The notes beneath the pieces are model-generated. The model worked only from the letters and a program-made list of their open reading frames with translations, was not told the DNA's origin and searched no databases. From positions 75,519-139,518 of the forward strand of contig CABUGV010000003.1 in NCBI GenBank assembly GCA_902491215.1: 64,000 nucleotides of DNA, in the 5' to 3' direction. The DNA is from 43-108 sp001915545. Its GTDB lineage: Bacteria > Bacteroidota > Bacteroidia > Bacteroidales > Bacteroidaceae. Position numbers and translations under genes: made by a program. Positions 8,640 through 16,752 of the stretch are shown here, piece by piece. The number at the start of each line of letters is the position of its first letter. The first letter of the stretch is position 1.

Positions 8640-9328
8640 TTGATTTGGAGGGACCAGAAAAAGAGGATGACTTATTAAAACAGTTCTCAAGTATTGCAAA
8701 AAAACTTTTCTATGGTGGTTACTTTCTAATAAATGATAAGAGGCGTATTTATTTGGAGGATATTGAGTTCTATTATCATGAAGAACAAAATAATGGATTA
8801 AAGGACCCTATAATGTATCATACATCAGATCATGAAAAGTGTAGTGATTTACCTTATTTTGAATGCGGCTCTTTCAACTGTCATGTATCCGGGATCGATA
8901 TAACGTTTGAAAACCGAGAAAAATGTTTTAGAGCTTCATTTCTTATCAGAGGGTATAGTGTGTATTCTTTGGTCAATCATGAATGGGTTAGAACTAAAAA
9001 TCATGAAATACGTCCTACATACCTTTATGAGGATCTTATGAACGGAATCCCATTGAACAATAGTCTGAATATAGAATGGGTAAATGAGAATTTAGTAGCA
9101 GATAACTGTGAAATCAATAATGAATGCAGACTCAATGTTCCGGCATATATAAAAGATGAATCCGGTCGTTATACAAAAGACAGTAATGGCAATTATATTA
9201 AAGAAGAAATTAGTAAAGAACAGTTTGAACTTCTTCCGGAAGGATTTAAATCACAGTACTTCTTATATTCAGGAAAGCGATACAAGAAATGTGACAGACC
9301 ATGGAGATTCTATATGAAACAACTATAA
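8567..9328 (+). CDS. Uncharacterised protein, possibly 3-methyladenine-glycosylase-like fold
   Basis: This frame opens after a TGA at 8558 and starts at GTG 8567, inside the end of the previous gene. The 253-aa product carries AKKLFYGGYFL, an IEFYYHEEQ segment, then KDPIMYH and HVSGIDITFE, and later ASFLIRGYSV. The order (LxxGG, ExEFY, D..H, SGxDI, LIR) is reminiscent of AAG/MPG 3-methyladenine glycosylases, but identity is weak. It may only share that scaffold. It is the third gene of the cluster and overlaps its neighbour by 73 nt. Confidence 0.5.
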   Translation: MEKILDEFEKADGINVILTAFKGVVDLEGPEKEDDLLKQFSSIAKKLFYGGYFLINDKRRIYLEDIEFYYHEEQNNGLKDPIMYHTSDHEKCSDLPYFECGSFNCHVSGIDITFENREKCFRASFLIRGYSVYSLVNHEWVRTKNHEIRPTYLYEDLMNGIPLNNSLNIEWVNENLVADNCEINNECRLNVPAYIKDESGRYTKDSNGNYIKEEISKEQFELLPEGFKSQYFLYSGKRYKKCDRPWRFYMKQL

Positions 9329-9339
9329 TAAACATATTT

Positions 9340-9504
9340 ATGACACCAGAAGAATATGAACACTATGCAGCCCAATCGTTTAAAGAAATGGGATATGAAA
9401 CGCTTGTAACATCATTCTCCAATGATTATGGAGGTGATGTATTTGCGGTTAAGGGTGAAGAGAAGATTGCTATACAAGTCAAAAAATACAGAGAGGCACT
9501 ATAA
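9340..9504 (+). pseudogene. Mrr-like restriction endonuclease N-terminus, truncated
   Basis: ATG 9340 gives a 54-aa chain reading MTPEEYEHYAAQSFKEMGYE, then SNDYGGDVFAVKGEEKIAIQ and VKKY. This is the core of Mrr_cat-type PD-(D/E)XK nucleases: SNDYGxDV supplies the Asp and IQVK supplies the Q-x-K. The frame stops at 9504 right after the catalytic strand, whereas Mrr-type proteins normally continue for 80 or more residues. It is therefore a truncated gene, or a minimal domain if it still folds. It follows the previous gene by 11 bp and is followed by a terminator. Confidence 0.65.
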
Positions 9505-9522
9505 AATATTTTGTGTAAATGG

Positions 9523-9560
9523 AAATACGGGATTCAAATTGAGTTCCGTATTTTTATTTT
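9523..9560 (+). terminator. Intrinsic terminator of the nuclease-like cluster
   Basis: AAATACGG at 9523-9530 pairs with CCGTATTT at 9546-9553, and the stem extends inward through five further pairs (two G-U) to a 5-nt loop. A T-rich tail follows. It closes the cluster 7462-9504 as one unit. Confidence 0.75.
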
Positions 9561-9701
9561 ATACATTTACCGAATGAAAAAGATTATGAAAGAAAACCCG
9601 TTGGCGGAATAAAATTCGATACAGTATCAATGTTGTCTTATTTGATAAATAATAAAAGTCTTATTGATTTTCAAACCAACCTAAAATCTCACTATAATAA
9701 T

Positions 9702-9741
9702 AAAGGCTGTAACCTCTGGAAAACAGAACGTTACAGCCTTT
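9702..9741. terminator. Terminator hairpin downstream of ppdK
   Basis: AAAGGCTGTAAC (9702-9713) pairs perfectly with GTTACAGCCTTT (9730-9741). In the minus direction it is followed by an A/T-rich stretch (TATTATTATA). It lies 31 bp after the ppdK stop and probably ends that transcript. It may also act on the plus strand. Confidence 0.75.
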
Positions 9742-9772
9742 GTTTATAAGTTGTTCCTTAAGGAATTGAGTA

Positions 9773-12493
9773 TTAATCTTCTATTGCTGCCTGAGCCGCT
9801 GCGAGGCGTGCGATAGGTACTCGGAATGGTGAGCATGATGCGTAGTTCATTCCGACCTTTGCGCAGAACTTAACTGAGCTTGGTTCACCTCCGTGCTCAC
9901 CGCAGATACCTGTGCGGAGTCCTGGACGAACTGAACGGCCCTTGTCTACTGCCATCTTGATGAGCTGACCTACACCGTTCTGGTCGAGTACCTGGAATGG
10001 GTCGACCTTGAGAATCTTCTTCTCCAAGTATACAGGGAGGAAGCTTGCGATGTCGTCGCGAGAGTATCCGAATGTCATCTGTGTGAGGTCGTTTGTTCCG
10101 AATGAGAAGTATTCAGCTTCGCTGGCAATCTTGTCGGCTGTCAGTGCGGCACGTGGGATTTCAATCATTGTACCGATTTCGAAGTCTACTCTGATGCCTT
10201 CTTCTGCGAATACCTCTTCTGCAACCTTCTGGATAACTTCCTTCTGCTGCTTGAACTCGTAGAGGATACCGATGAGTGGAACCATGATTTCCGGCATTGG
10301 GTTCTTTCCTTCCTTCTTCAGTTCGCATGCAGCGCTGAGGATAGCGCGTGTCTGCATAGCTGTGATTTCAGGGAATGTGATACCGAGACGGCAACCGCGG
10401 TGTCCGAGCATAGGGTTGTGCTCGCAGAGGCTTTCAACTCGCTTGCATATTTCCTTTACGCTGATGCCCATTTCTTCGGCCATGATCTGCTGTCCCTTTT
10501 CATCGTGAGGAACGAACTCGTGCAAAGGTGGGTCAAGCAGACGGATGTTTACTGGATAACCGTCCATTGCTTCGAGTATGCCCTTGAAGTCAGCCTTCTG
10601 GTAAGGGAGAAGCTTTTCGAGAGCCTTTTCGCGTCCTTCAACGCTGTCGGCAAGAATCATTTCGCGCATTGCGATAATCTTCTTATCCTCGAAGAACATG
10701 TGCTCTGTACGTGTCAGGCCGATACCCTTTGCACCGAATGTGCGTGCCACTCTTGCATCGTGAGGAGTGTCGGCATTTGTTCTTACCTGAAGCACTGTGT
10801 ACTTGTCGCAGAGATCCATGAGCTTCTTGAAGTCGCCTGACAGTTCTGCAGCCTTTGTAGGAACTTCGCCTTTATACACCTGACCTGTAGAGCCGTTGAT
10901 GGAGATGTAGTCGCCCTCCTTGAACACTTCGTGCTCTATTTCTACAGTTCTGTTCTTGTAGTCCACGTTGATGGCGCCTGCACCGGAAACACAGCACTTG
11001 CCCATACCTCTTGCAACTACGGCCGCGTGCGATGTCATTCCTCCTCGTGCTGTCAGGATACCTTCGGCTGCTGACATTCCGGCGAGGTCTTCCGGTGAAG
11101 TCTCTATGCGGACCATCACAACCTTGTGGCCGTCTGCATGCCATTTTTCAGCATCTTCGGCGAAGAATACAATCTGGCCTGTAGCTGCACCTGGTGATGC
11201 AGGAAGACCCTGTGTGAGCACCTTTGCCTTCTTGAGCATTTCCTTGTCGAATACAGGGTGGAGGAGTTCGTCGAGCTTGTTCGGCTCGCATCTCAGCAGT
11301 GCTGTCTTTTCGTCTATCAAACCTTCGTCAACGAGGTCCATGGCAATCTTCACCATTGCAGTACCTGTACGCTTTCCGTTTCTGGTCTGTAGGAACCACA
11401 GTTTGCCTTCCTGCACAGTGAACTCCATATCCTGCATGTCGCGGTAGTGCTTTTCGAGCTTGTCCTGAATCTGGTTGAGTTCAGCATAGATTTCAGGCAT
11501 GGCCTCTTCCATTGAAGGATATTTCTTTGCACGTTCCTCTTCGCTGATGCCCTGGAGCTTGGCCCAGCGTCTTGAACCTTCGAGAGTAATCTGCTGAGGA
11601 GTGCGTATACCTGCAACGACATCTTCTCCCTGAGCGTTTACGAGGTACTCGCCGTTGAAAATGTTTTCACCTGTAGCAGCATCGCGGCTGAAGCATACGC
11701 CTGTAGCAGATGTTTCTCCCATGTTGCCGAATACCATTGCCATTACAGATACGGCTGTTCCCCATTCGTCAGGTATACCTTCCATCTTTCTGTAGAGGAT
11801 GGCTCTTTCGTTCATCCAGCTTCTGAATACGGCGCAGATTGCACCCCACAGCTGAACCATAGGGTCGTCCGGGAAGTCGCTTCCTGTCTGAGCCTTGATA
11901 GCTTCCTTGAATCTCTTTACGAGCAGCTGGAGCTCTTCAACGCTGAGATCCTTGTCGAGCTTGATGCCTCTGATTTTCTTGACGTCGTCTATGATTGCTT
12001 CGAACGGATCGATGTCGTCCTTGTTTACCGGTTTCATTCCGAGAACCACGTCACCGTACATCTGCACGAAACGTCTGTATGAGTCGTATGCAAAGTGAGG
12101 GTTGTTGGTCTTCTTTATGAGTCCTTCAACAACGGTGTCGTTGAGTCCTAGGTTGAGGATTGTGTCCATCATGCCAGGCATTGAAGCTCTTGCTCCGGAA
12201 CGTACTGAAACAAGAAGCGGGTTTTCAACATCGCCGAACTTGCAGTTCATAAGGTTTTCGATGTGCTTTACTGCGTTGATTACTTCGTCCTTCAGAATTT
12301 CTACAATCTTGTCCTGTCCGACTTCATAGTATTCATTGCAGACATCTGTAGTAATGGTGAAGCCTGGAGGAACCGGAACACCGATAAGGTTCATTTCTGC
12401 CAGGTTTGCCCCCTTACCTCCAAGTTTCTCTCTCATCTGTGCATTACCCTCAGCTTGTCCGTTGCCGAAGGTATAAACTCTTTTTTCGCTCAT
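9773..12493 (-). CDS. ppdK: Pyruvate, phosphate dikinase
   Basis: PPDK interconverts pyruvate, ATP and phosphate with PEP, AMP and pyrophosphate in the cytoplasm. The 906-aa chain from ATG 12493 starts MSEKRVYTFGNG, with the ATP-grasp segment EKLGGKGANLAEM. The phosphohistidine swivel domain is GGMTSHAAVVARGMG (His489). The C-terminal PEP-binding barrel shows FGTNDLTQMTFGYSRDD and GICGEHGGEP. The frame is open upstream to 12562, but the extra 23 residues are basic and unlike PPDK, so 12493 is the likely start. It is monocistronic, with a hairpin downstream. Confidence 0.97.
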   Translation of the reverse strand: MSEKRVYTFGNGQAEGNAQMREKLGGKGANLAEMNLIGVPVPPGFTITTDVCNEYYEVGQDKIVEILKDEVINAVKHIENLMNCKFGDVENPLLVSVRSGARASMPGMMDTILNLGLNDTVVEGLIKKTNNPHFAYDSYRRFVQMYGDVVLGMKPVNKDDIDPFEAIIDDVKKIRGIKLDKDLSVEELQLLVKRFKEAIKAQTGSDFPDDPMVQLWGAICAVFRSWMNERAILYRKMEGIPDEWGTAVSVMAMVFGNMGETSATGVCFSRDAATGENIFNGEYLVNAQGEDVVAGIRTPQQITLEGSRRWAKLQGISEEERAKKYPSMEEAMPEIYAELNQIQDKLEKHYRDMQDMEFTVQEGKLWFLQTRNGKRTGTAMVKIAMDLVDEGLIDEKTALLRCEPNKLDELLHPVFDKEMLKKAKVLTQGLPASPGAATGQIVFFAEDAEKWHADGHKVVMVRIETSPEDLAGMSAAEGILTARGGMTSHAAVVARGMGKCCVSGAGAINVDYKNRTVEIEHEVFKEGDYISINGSTGQVYKGEVPTKAAELSGDFKKLMDLCDKYTVLQVRTNADTPHDARVARTFGAKGIGLTRTEHMFFEDKKIIAMREMILADSVEGREKALEKLLPYQKADFKGILEAMDGYPVNIRLLDPPLHEFVPHDEKGQQIMAEEMGISVKEICKRVESLCEHNPMLGHRGCRLGITFPEITAMQTRAILSAACELKKEGKNPMPEIMVPLIGILYEFKQQKEVIQKVAEEVFAEEGIRVDFEIGTMIEIPRAALTADKIASEAEYFSFGTNDLTQMTFGYSRDDIASFLPVYLEKKILKVDPFQVLDQNGVGQLIKMAVDKGRSVRPGLRTGICGEHGGEPSSVKFCAKVGMNYASCSPFRVPIARLAAAQAAIED

Positions 12494-12587
12494 ATTTGAA
12501 ATATTTGATAATAAGAATTTAAGGTTAATAGCTTTTAGTCGTTTGTTTTTTTGTATAAGCAAATTAAACCTTTTGAGTTAATAAAAA

Positions 12588-12595
12588 CAAATATA
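12588..12595 (-). promoter_or_regulatory. Possible ppdK -7 box
   Basis: The minus strand reads TATATTTG, matching the Bacteroidetes TAnnTTTG -7 box. It would give a leader of about 85-90 nt before ATG 12493. The nearest TTTG upstream is 26 bp away, longer than usual, so the -33 partner is uncertain. Confidence 0.4.
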
Positions 12596-12859
12596 ATCAG
12601 CGGTTTTTTTAGCTCGTATGTCAAAAAGATTTGTTTTCACTGCAGTTTATGTTTAAAAACAGCTATATCGGTTCCCGTTTGAAACCGTTGATGCCTGTCA
12701 AGTGTTAAAAATGATTATGTCCGATTCCCTTTTTGTGTACTCATGTGTATGCCTTACGTACATTTTGTCAAAAGACATGCGGGCGGAGTATGGGCGTTGT
12801 GATTTTATTTTGCTAGTTTTGTACTCGTATTTATAGGATATATATAAGGTATAATTGTC
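12596..12859. other. ppdK-umuD divergent intergenic region
   Basis: This noncoding stretch separates the divergent ppdK and umuD. A TAGTTTTG at 12814-12821 fits a plus-strand -7 box for umuD, with a poor -33 element. No LexA-like operator could be recognised. Confidence 0.35.
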
Positions 12860-13288
12860 ATGTCGATATTGGATATTGGAAAGTTGGGACCGTCGGACAA
12901 TCTTCAGATTCCGTTTGCCGACGGAGGTGTCAGAGCCGGTTTCCCGTCGATGGCTCAGGATACAGTGGACCGCTGTCTCGATCTTAATTCTTTGGTCATG
13001 TCTCATCCCAGCACAACGTTCTGTGCCCGTGTCAAGGGCGACAGCATGATTGGTGCAGGAGTGCACGACGGCGATATTCTTGTCATCGACCGTTCTCTCG
13101 AACCGCGTGACGGCGACATGGCTGTATGTTTTGTCGACGGCGAGTTCACTCTGAAATTCATTGAGATTGCCGACGACTGCCTTTGGCTTCGTCCTGCAAA
13201 TCCCGATTATCCCAAGATCAAGGTGACGGAGGACAACGACTTTGTCGTTTGGGGAGTCGTGACATATACCATATACAAGCGCAGGTGA
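12860..13288 (+). CDS. umuD: UmuD-like self-cleaving mutagenesis protein
   Basis: UmuD is cleaved with RecA help to UmuD', which joins UmuC to form DNA polymerase V. The 142-aa protein has an Ala-Gly cleavage site at residues 26-27 (RAGFPSMAQ), the catalytic serine in KGDSMIGAG (Ser62) and the catalytic lysine in FTLKFIE (Lys99). There is no N-terminal DNA-binding domain, so it is UmuD rather than LexA. umuC follows 49 bp later. SOS induction is expected from the family but no operator is visible. Confidence 0.93.
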   Translation: MSILDIGKLGPSDNLQIPFADGGVRAGFPSMAQDTVDRCLDLNSLVMSHPSTTFCARVKGDSMIGAGVHDGDILVIDRSLEPRDGDMAVCFVDGEFTLKFIEIADDCLWLRPANPDYPKIKVTEDNDFVVWGVVTYTIYKRR

Positions 13289-13337
13289 ACGCGCGCGTCT
13301 GTTTCATTGTTTCATTTTCATACCATCTTTTTCTCCT

Positions 13338-14603
13338 ATGTTCGGTTTGGTAGACTGCAACAGTTTCTTTGCTTCATGCGAGCTCATTTTCCGCCCCGAC
13401 CTTCGAGGTAAGCCCGTTGTTGTGCTCAGCAGCAATGACGGTTGTGTGGTCGCACTCACTCCCGAAGCAAAGGCGGTAGGTCTCAGACGAGGCAATCCGC
13501 TGTTTCAGATATCAGACATTGTAAAGAAACACGGCGTGGCCGTCTTTTCGAGCAATTATGAACTCTATGCCGACATCTCTTCGCGTGTGATGAGCGTTAT
13601 TGCAGAAGAAGCCGGCCACATAGATATATATTCCATCGACGAGGCTTTCATCGATATTGATGCTGACGATGCACTGCAGGCTGTCGACAAGATGCGTCGT
13701 CTCAGACAGCTCATAATGAAAGGAGTAGGCATACCTGTGTCCATAGGCATAGCTCACACACGTACGCTTGCCAAAGTGGCAAACCACTATGCCAAGGCTT
13801 ATCCGAACTATCGCGGTGTCTGCAGCATAGACAACGAAGAGAAGCGCGTGAAGGCGCTCAAGCTTTTTCCTGTGGATGAGGTTTGGGGAGTCGGGAGGCG
13901 CAACATGAAGGTGATGCAGTACAACGGCATACGCACGGCCTACGGATTCACCCAGATGAGTGAGGCATGGGTCAAGGCCAATTTCCAGCTTCAGGGTGTG
14001 CGCACGTGGAAAGAGCTGCGCGGTGTGGCATGCAAGGACCTTACGGACATGTCGGAAAAGAAGAGCATCTGCGTGAGCCGGTCTTTCGGTTCGATGATTT
14101 CCGACTACAGCCAGATGGCCGAGAGTGTGGCCAATTTTGCTTCTTCGTGTGCCGAAAAACTCCGCCGTCAGCATTCCGTTGCATCGTGCATCACCGTATT
14201 TATCCATACCAACAGCCACCGCGAGGACCTTCAGCAGTACGGCAACACACGTACCGTCTGCATGCCTGTGCCTACTTCTTATACAGGCGAAATCGTCACC
14301 TATGCACTTGCTGCGCTCAAACTCATTTTTCGCCCGGGATACATGTATAAGAAAAGTGGAGTGGTGCTGTCCTGCATATCCGACGACAGCGGAATACAGC
14401 AGAGCCTGTTTGACGGCGTAGACCGTTCGAAGATGAGCCGTATAACTAAGGCCGTAGACAGCATAAACCGTGCCTACGGACGCGACACTGTGCATCTTGC
14501 CATACAGCGCGGTTCTGAATCCGAATGGAATGCCAGACGTGAATATCGTTCACCTCATTACACTACCGATTTCGAAGACCTCATGACTGTCGTTTCCGGT
14601 TGA
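13338..14603 (+). CDS. umuC: UmuC, Y-family translesion DNA polymerase V catalytic subunit
   Basis: The 421-aa protein starts MFGLVDCNSFFASCE, with the first catalytic Asp. It carries YSIDEAFIDID with the palm-domain acidic pair, then a thumb/HhH region (VDEVWGVGRRN) and a little-finger domain. A UmuC C-terminal segment ends near YRSPHYTTDFEDL. It is full length for the family and shows no missing catalytic residue. It is paired with umuD upstream. A 22-bp repeat array and a hairpin lie downstream. Confidence 0.95.
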   Translation: MFGLVDCNSFFASCELIFRPDLRGKPVVVLSSNDGCVVALTPEAKAVGLRRGNPLFQISDIVKKHGVAVFSSNYELYADISSRVMSVIAEEAGHIDIYSIDEAFIDIDADDALQAVDKMRRLRQLIMKGVGIPVSIGIAHTRTLAKVANHYAKAYPNYRGVCSIDNEEKRVKALKLFPVDEVWGVGRRNMKVMQYNGIRTAYGFTQMSEAWVKANFQLQGVRTWKELRGVACKDLTDMSEKKSICVSRSFGSMISDYSQMAESVANFASSCAEKLRRQHSVASCITVFIHTNSHREDLQQYGNTRTVCMPVPTSYTGEIVTYALAALKLIFRPGYMYKKSGVVLSCISDDSGIQQSLFDGVDRSKMSRITKAVDSINRAYGRDTVHLAIQRGSESEWNARREYRSPHYTTDFEDLMTVVSG

Positions 14604-14710
14604 AGTCTCTGCGTTCAATTCATATCTCTATGCTACATGTTTCCAGTACCTGTTTCCGACATGCGTCCACGTGTGTCGTTCACAGCTTGCGCCTGTATGA
14701 ATTCTATTCC

Positions 14711-14798
14711 GAGCGCTTGCGAGTATTTTTTTGAGCGCTCACAACGAAATTTCTGAGGGCTCGCAATTTTCATTCCGGGCGCGTGTACTGCTTTATGT
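14711..14798 (+). repeat. 22-bp-period intergenic repeat array, locus A (4 units)
   Basis: Units begin at 14711, 14733, 14755 and 14777, exactly 22 bp apart. The first half is GAGCGCTTGCGA, GAGCGCTCACAA, GAGGGCTCGCAA or GGGCGCGTGTAC, and the second half is A/T-rich, ending in TTC/TCC-like bases. A degenerate unit may precede at 14689. The array lies between the convergent umuC and metallo-hydrolase genes. The same period and consensus occur near 41169 and 59748. It is not translatable as a repeat because 22 is not a multiple of 3. Confidence 0.8.
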
Positions 14799-14828
14799 GT
14801 GCTTTTGGTGGGTAAGTATATATACTGT

Positions 14829-14880
14829 AAAGGCGGTCGGTGATGCATGTTTTTATGCCTTGCCGACCGCCTTTGCTTTT
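14829..14880. terminator. Bidirectional terminator between umuC and the metallo-hydrolase gene
   Basis: AAAGGCGGTCGG (14829-14840) pairs perfectly with CCGACCGCCTTT (14863-14874), with a further GCAT/ATGC pairing inside the loop. It separates convergent genes and can serve both. Confidence 0.75.
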
Positions 14881-14926
14881 CCTATGTTGTTTTTGTTTAT
14901 TGCCGATTGCTTATACCGCCTGTTTT

Positions 14927-15733
14927 TCAATCCTCTTTGGTGAACAATCCTGACGGTATCTTTCTCTTGAGAACTTCCAGATCGAAATCCTTGCCAGGGA
15001 TAATTCCTAGTCCTCTGAGATGGTATTCCACAGTTTTGCGTGCAAGTTCAGGATGGTTGTTCTCCTCGCTCAAGTGGCACAGCCAAACGCGTTTGAGGTT
15101 CTCGTGGAAACATTCGCCCAGCGTTTCGGCCGTCTGCGTATTGCACAGATGTCCGAAACCTCCTCTGATTCTGTCTTGAAGCGGTTTGGGATATTTGCCG
15201 TTTTTGAGCATCTCGGCATCGTAGTTGGCTTCGATTACGAGATAGCCGCTCTGCGAAATGAATTTCTTTATGTCGTCTGTAGGACAGCCGATGTCGGTCA
15301 TGAGAGTGAACGTGTCCTGGCCGAAATCAATGCTGTAGCCGATGTTCTCGGATGCGTCGTGCGGAATCTCAAATGTGGATATGCGCAGGTCGTCTATGCT
15401 GAAATCCTGACCCACTTCTATGATTTTGACGCATGAAGGCTCAATCTTCTTTGTGGTGTGATAGTTCCTCCTGATGCCGTCGTGTATCTTTTCGGTTGTG
15501 TATACAGGTATGTTGAATTCGTTGCTCAGATGTCCGACAGCTTTGATGTGGTCGGTATGGTCGTGAGTAACGAGTATGGCTTTTAGTGAGCTGAATTTCA
15601 GACCGTATTCCTTGAAATGGCGCTTCATGCGGCGTATGCCTACGCCCGCATCAATGAGTACTGATGTATTGCCATTACTTATGTAGTAGCAGTTTCCGCA
15701 ACTGCCACTTCCGAAACTGAGGAACTGAAACAT
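14927..15733 (-). CDS. MBL-fold metallo-hydrolase (YycJ/WalJ-like)
   Basis: The 268-aa protein starts MFQFLSFGSGSCGNCYYI, typical of the YycJ group, and carries the zinc motif LVTHDHTDH. Later metal ligands fit TDIGCPTDD and LCHLSEENNHPE. The family are predicted 5'-to-3' exonucleases or phosphodiesterases linked to DNA repair. Length is normal and the start is the only plausible ATG. It converges on umuC. The exact substrate is unknown. Confidence 0.88.
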   Translation of the reverse strand: MFQFLSFGSGSCGNCYYISNGNTSVLIDAGVGIRRMKRHFKEYGLKFSSLKAILVTHDHTDHIKAVGHLSNEFNIPVYTTEKIHDGIRRNYHTTKKIEPSCVKIIEVGQDFSIDDLRISTFEIPHDASENIGYSIDFGQDTFTLMTDIGCPTDDIKKFISQSGYLVIEANYDAEMLKNGKYPKPLQDRIRGGFGHLCNTQTAETLGECFHENLKRVWLCHLSEENNHPELARKTVEYHLRGLGIIPGKDFDLEVLKRKIPSGLFTKED

Positions 15734-15760
15734 GATAGGGTAGTTTTTATGTCTTTAGTG

Positions 15761-15768
15761 CAAATTTA
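15761..15768 (-). promoter_or_regulatory. Possible promoter -7 box of the metallo-hydrolase gene
   Basis: The minus strand reads TAAATTTG, fitting TAnnTTTG, 28 bp upstream of the start codon. The expected -33 position holds only a weak match. Confidence 0.4.
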
Positions 15769-16022
15769 TGCAAATTTGCTGGAATATCCGAATAAAATCG
15801 GCTGTTTCCGCCGTAGATTTACGATTAAGTTGCACCTGAAAGCGCGTTGATATATTTTGCCTGAACTGGATATACAATCATATAAATGTGAAAATTTGTT
15901 GTATATATTGTTATTTTTGCGACCTTTGCAGTCACCTGATACAAGCTTTTTCAGAATGCAGTCTTAAGGTAGATACGGGGAATATTTTTAAGTTCTGCTG
16001 TTCTGAAGGATACAGGCGGTAA
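15769..16022. other. Intergenic region with an orphan plus-strand promoter-like element
   Basis: No gene is seen. A TATTTTTG box near 15911-15918, with TGTG about 21 bp upstream, resembles a Bacteroidetes promoter on the plus strand. It points at a 5'-truncated reading frame and may be the leftover promoter of the degraded gene that follows. Confidence 0.35.
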
Positions 16023-16535
16023 AGATTTTATTTCCGTTCGCCAGATGGAAGTGTCATAGATTCATCTCCTGTTATATTTACAGAAGTTGACAATACAAAA
16101 CCGTTTACATTTACTGCCAAGGTTGAGCCAAAGTTCACTAAAACCGGTACATATTCGGCTGGCGTGCTCTATGTGCATGAAGATGAAATGCACTGTCAGA
16201 AACTGTGTTTCGAGCAGGATGAGTTTGGAGTTCATCGTGTAGTGACTGTCCGTACGATAGGTACTTCTGACGACAATAACCATCAATCAATAGAAAAGCC
16301 GTACGTTTACATGAGGATTTCATCTGACGGCAAGCAGATAGGAAACTATTATTCGGAGGACGGCAAGACTTGGCGTTTGGCACGTCTGTATGCAAACGAT
16401 TATCCAGAAAAGGTATTGTTGGGACTCAGTTCTCAAAGTCCAAAAGACAACGGACATACATGTAACTTTACCGATGTATCTATTGTAGAAACAGCTGTGT
16501 CAAATTTCCGCATCGGAAAATTGGTAAATGAATGA
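16023..16535 (+). pseudogene. 5'-truncated DUF1349 (concanavalin-like) domain protein
   Basis: After a TAA at 16020 the frame is open for 170 codons but lacks an ATG over the whole N-terminal half; only GTG 16164 or a later ATG could serve. The translation (SPDGSVIDSSPVIF, then GTYSAGVLYVHEDEMHCQK and VVTVRTIGTSDDNN) matches the DUF1349 pattern, with an AGVLY strand followed by K..E and SVxT..SDD. The homologous protein would need a start and signal peptide upstream, where stops occur. I read it as a decayed gene. A shorter expressed protein from 16164 is possible. Confidence 0.6.
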
Positions 16536-16752
16536 AAATATAGAATTGTAAAATATCCGGTTGGCTGTGTCGGTTTCGGCACAGCCGATTTTGTTTTTAT
16601 TGTGTATAGACGGTATACAAGTTTATATTGTTAGGATTGTGGATTTTGTATTGCGTGCAATCCTATGACTTTTGTCTTGTTTTGTTCGGTTTTCACGAAG
16701 ATTTTATTCATTTTTGCATATTGTAATTATTGTGTTGTAATAATTTGAACTT

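Noticed and set aside
9561..9701. An open plus-strand frame (KPVGGIKFDTVSML...) between the two terminators
   Set aside because: It has no start codon and no recognisable similarity, and it runs through the ppdK terminator. At most it is an unidentifiable relic.
12494..12562. N-terminal extension of PPDK to 12562
   Set aside because: The extra 23 residues are basic, poorly conserved in type, and lie in the likely leader. MSEKRVYTFGNG is the family-like start.
13512..14495. A 327-codon minus-strand open frame over umuC
   Set aside because: It is the complement of the clear UmuC coding sequence and has no independent support.
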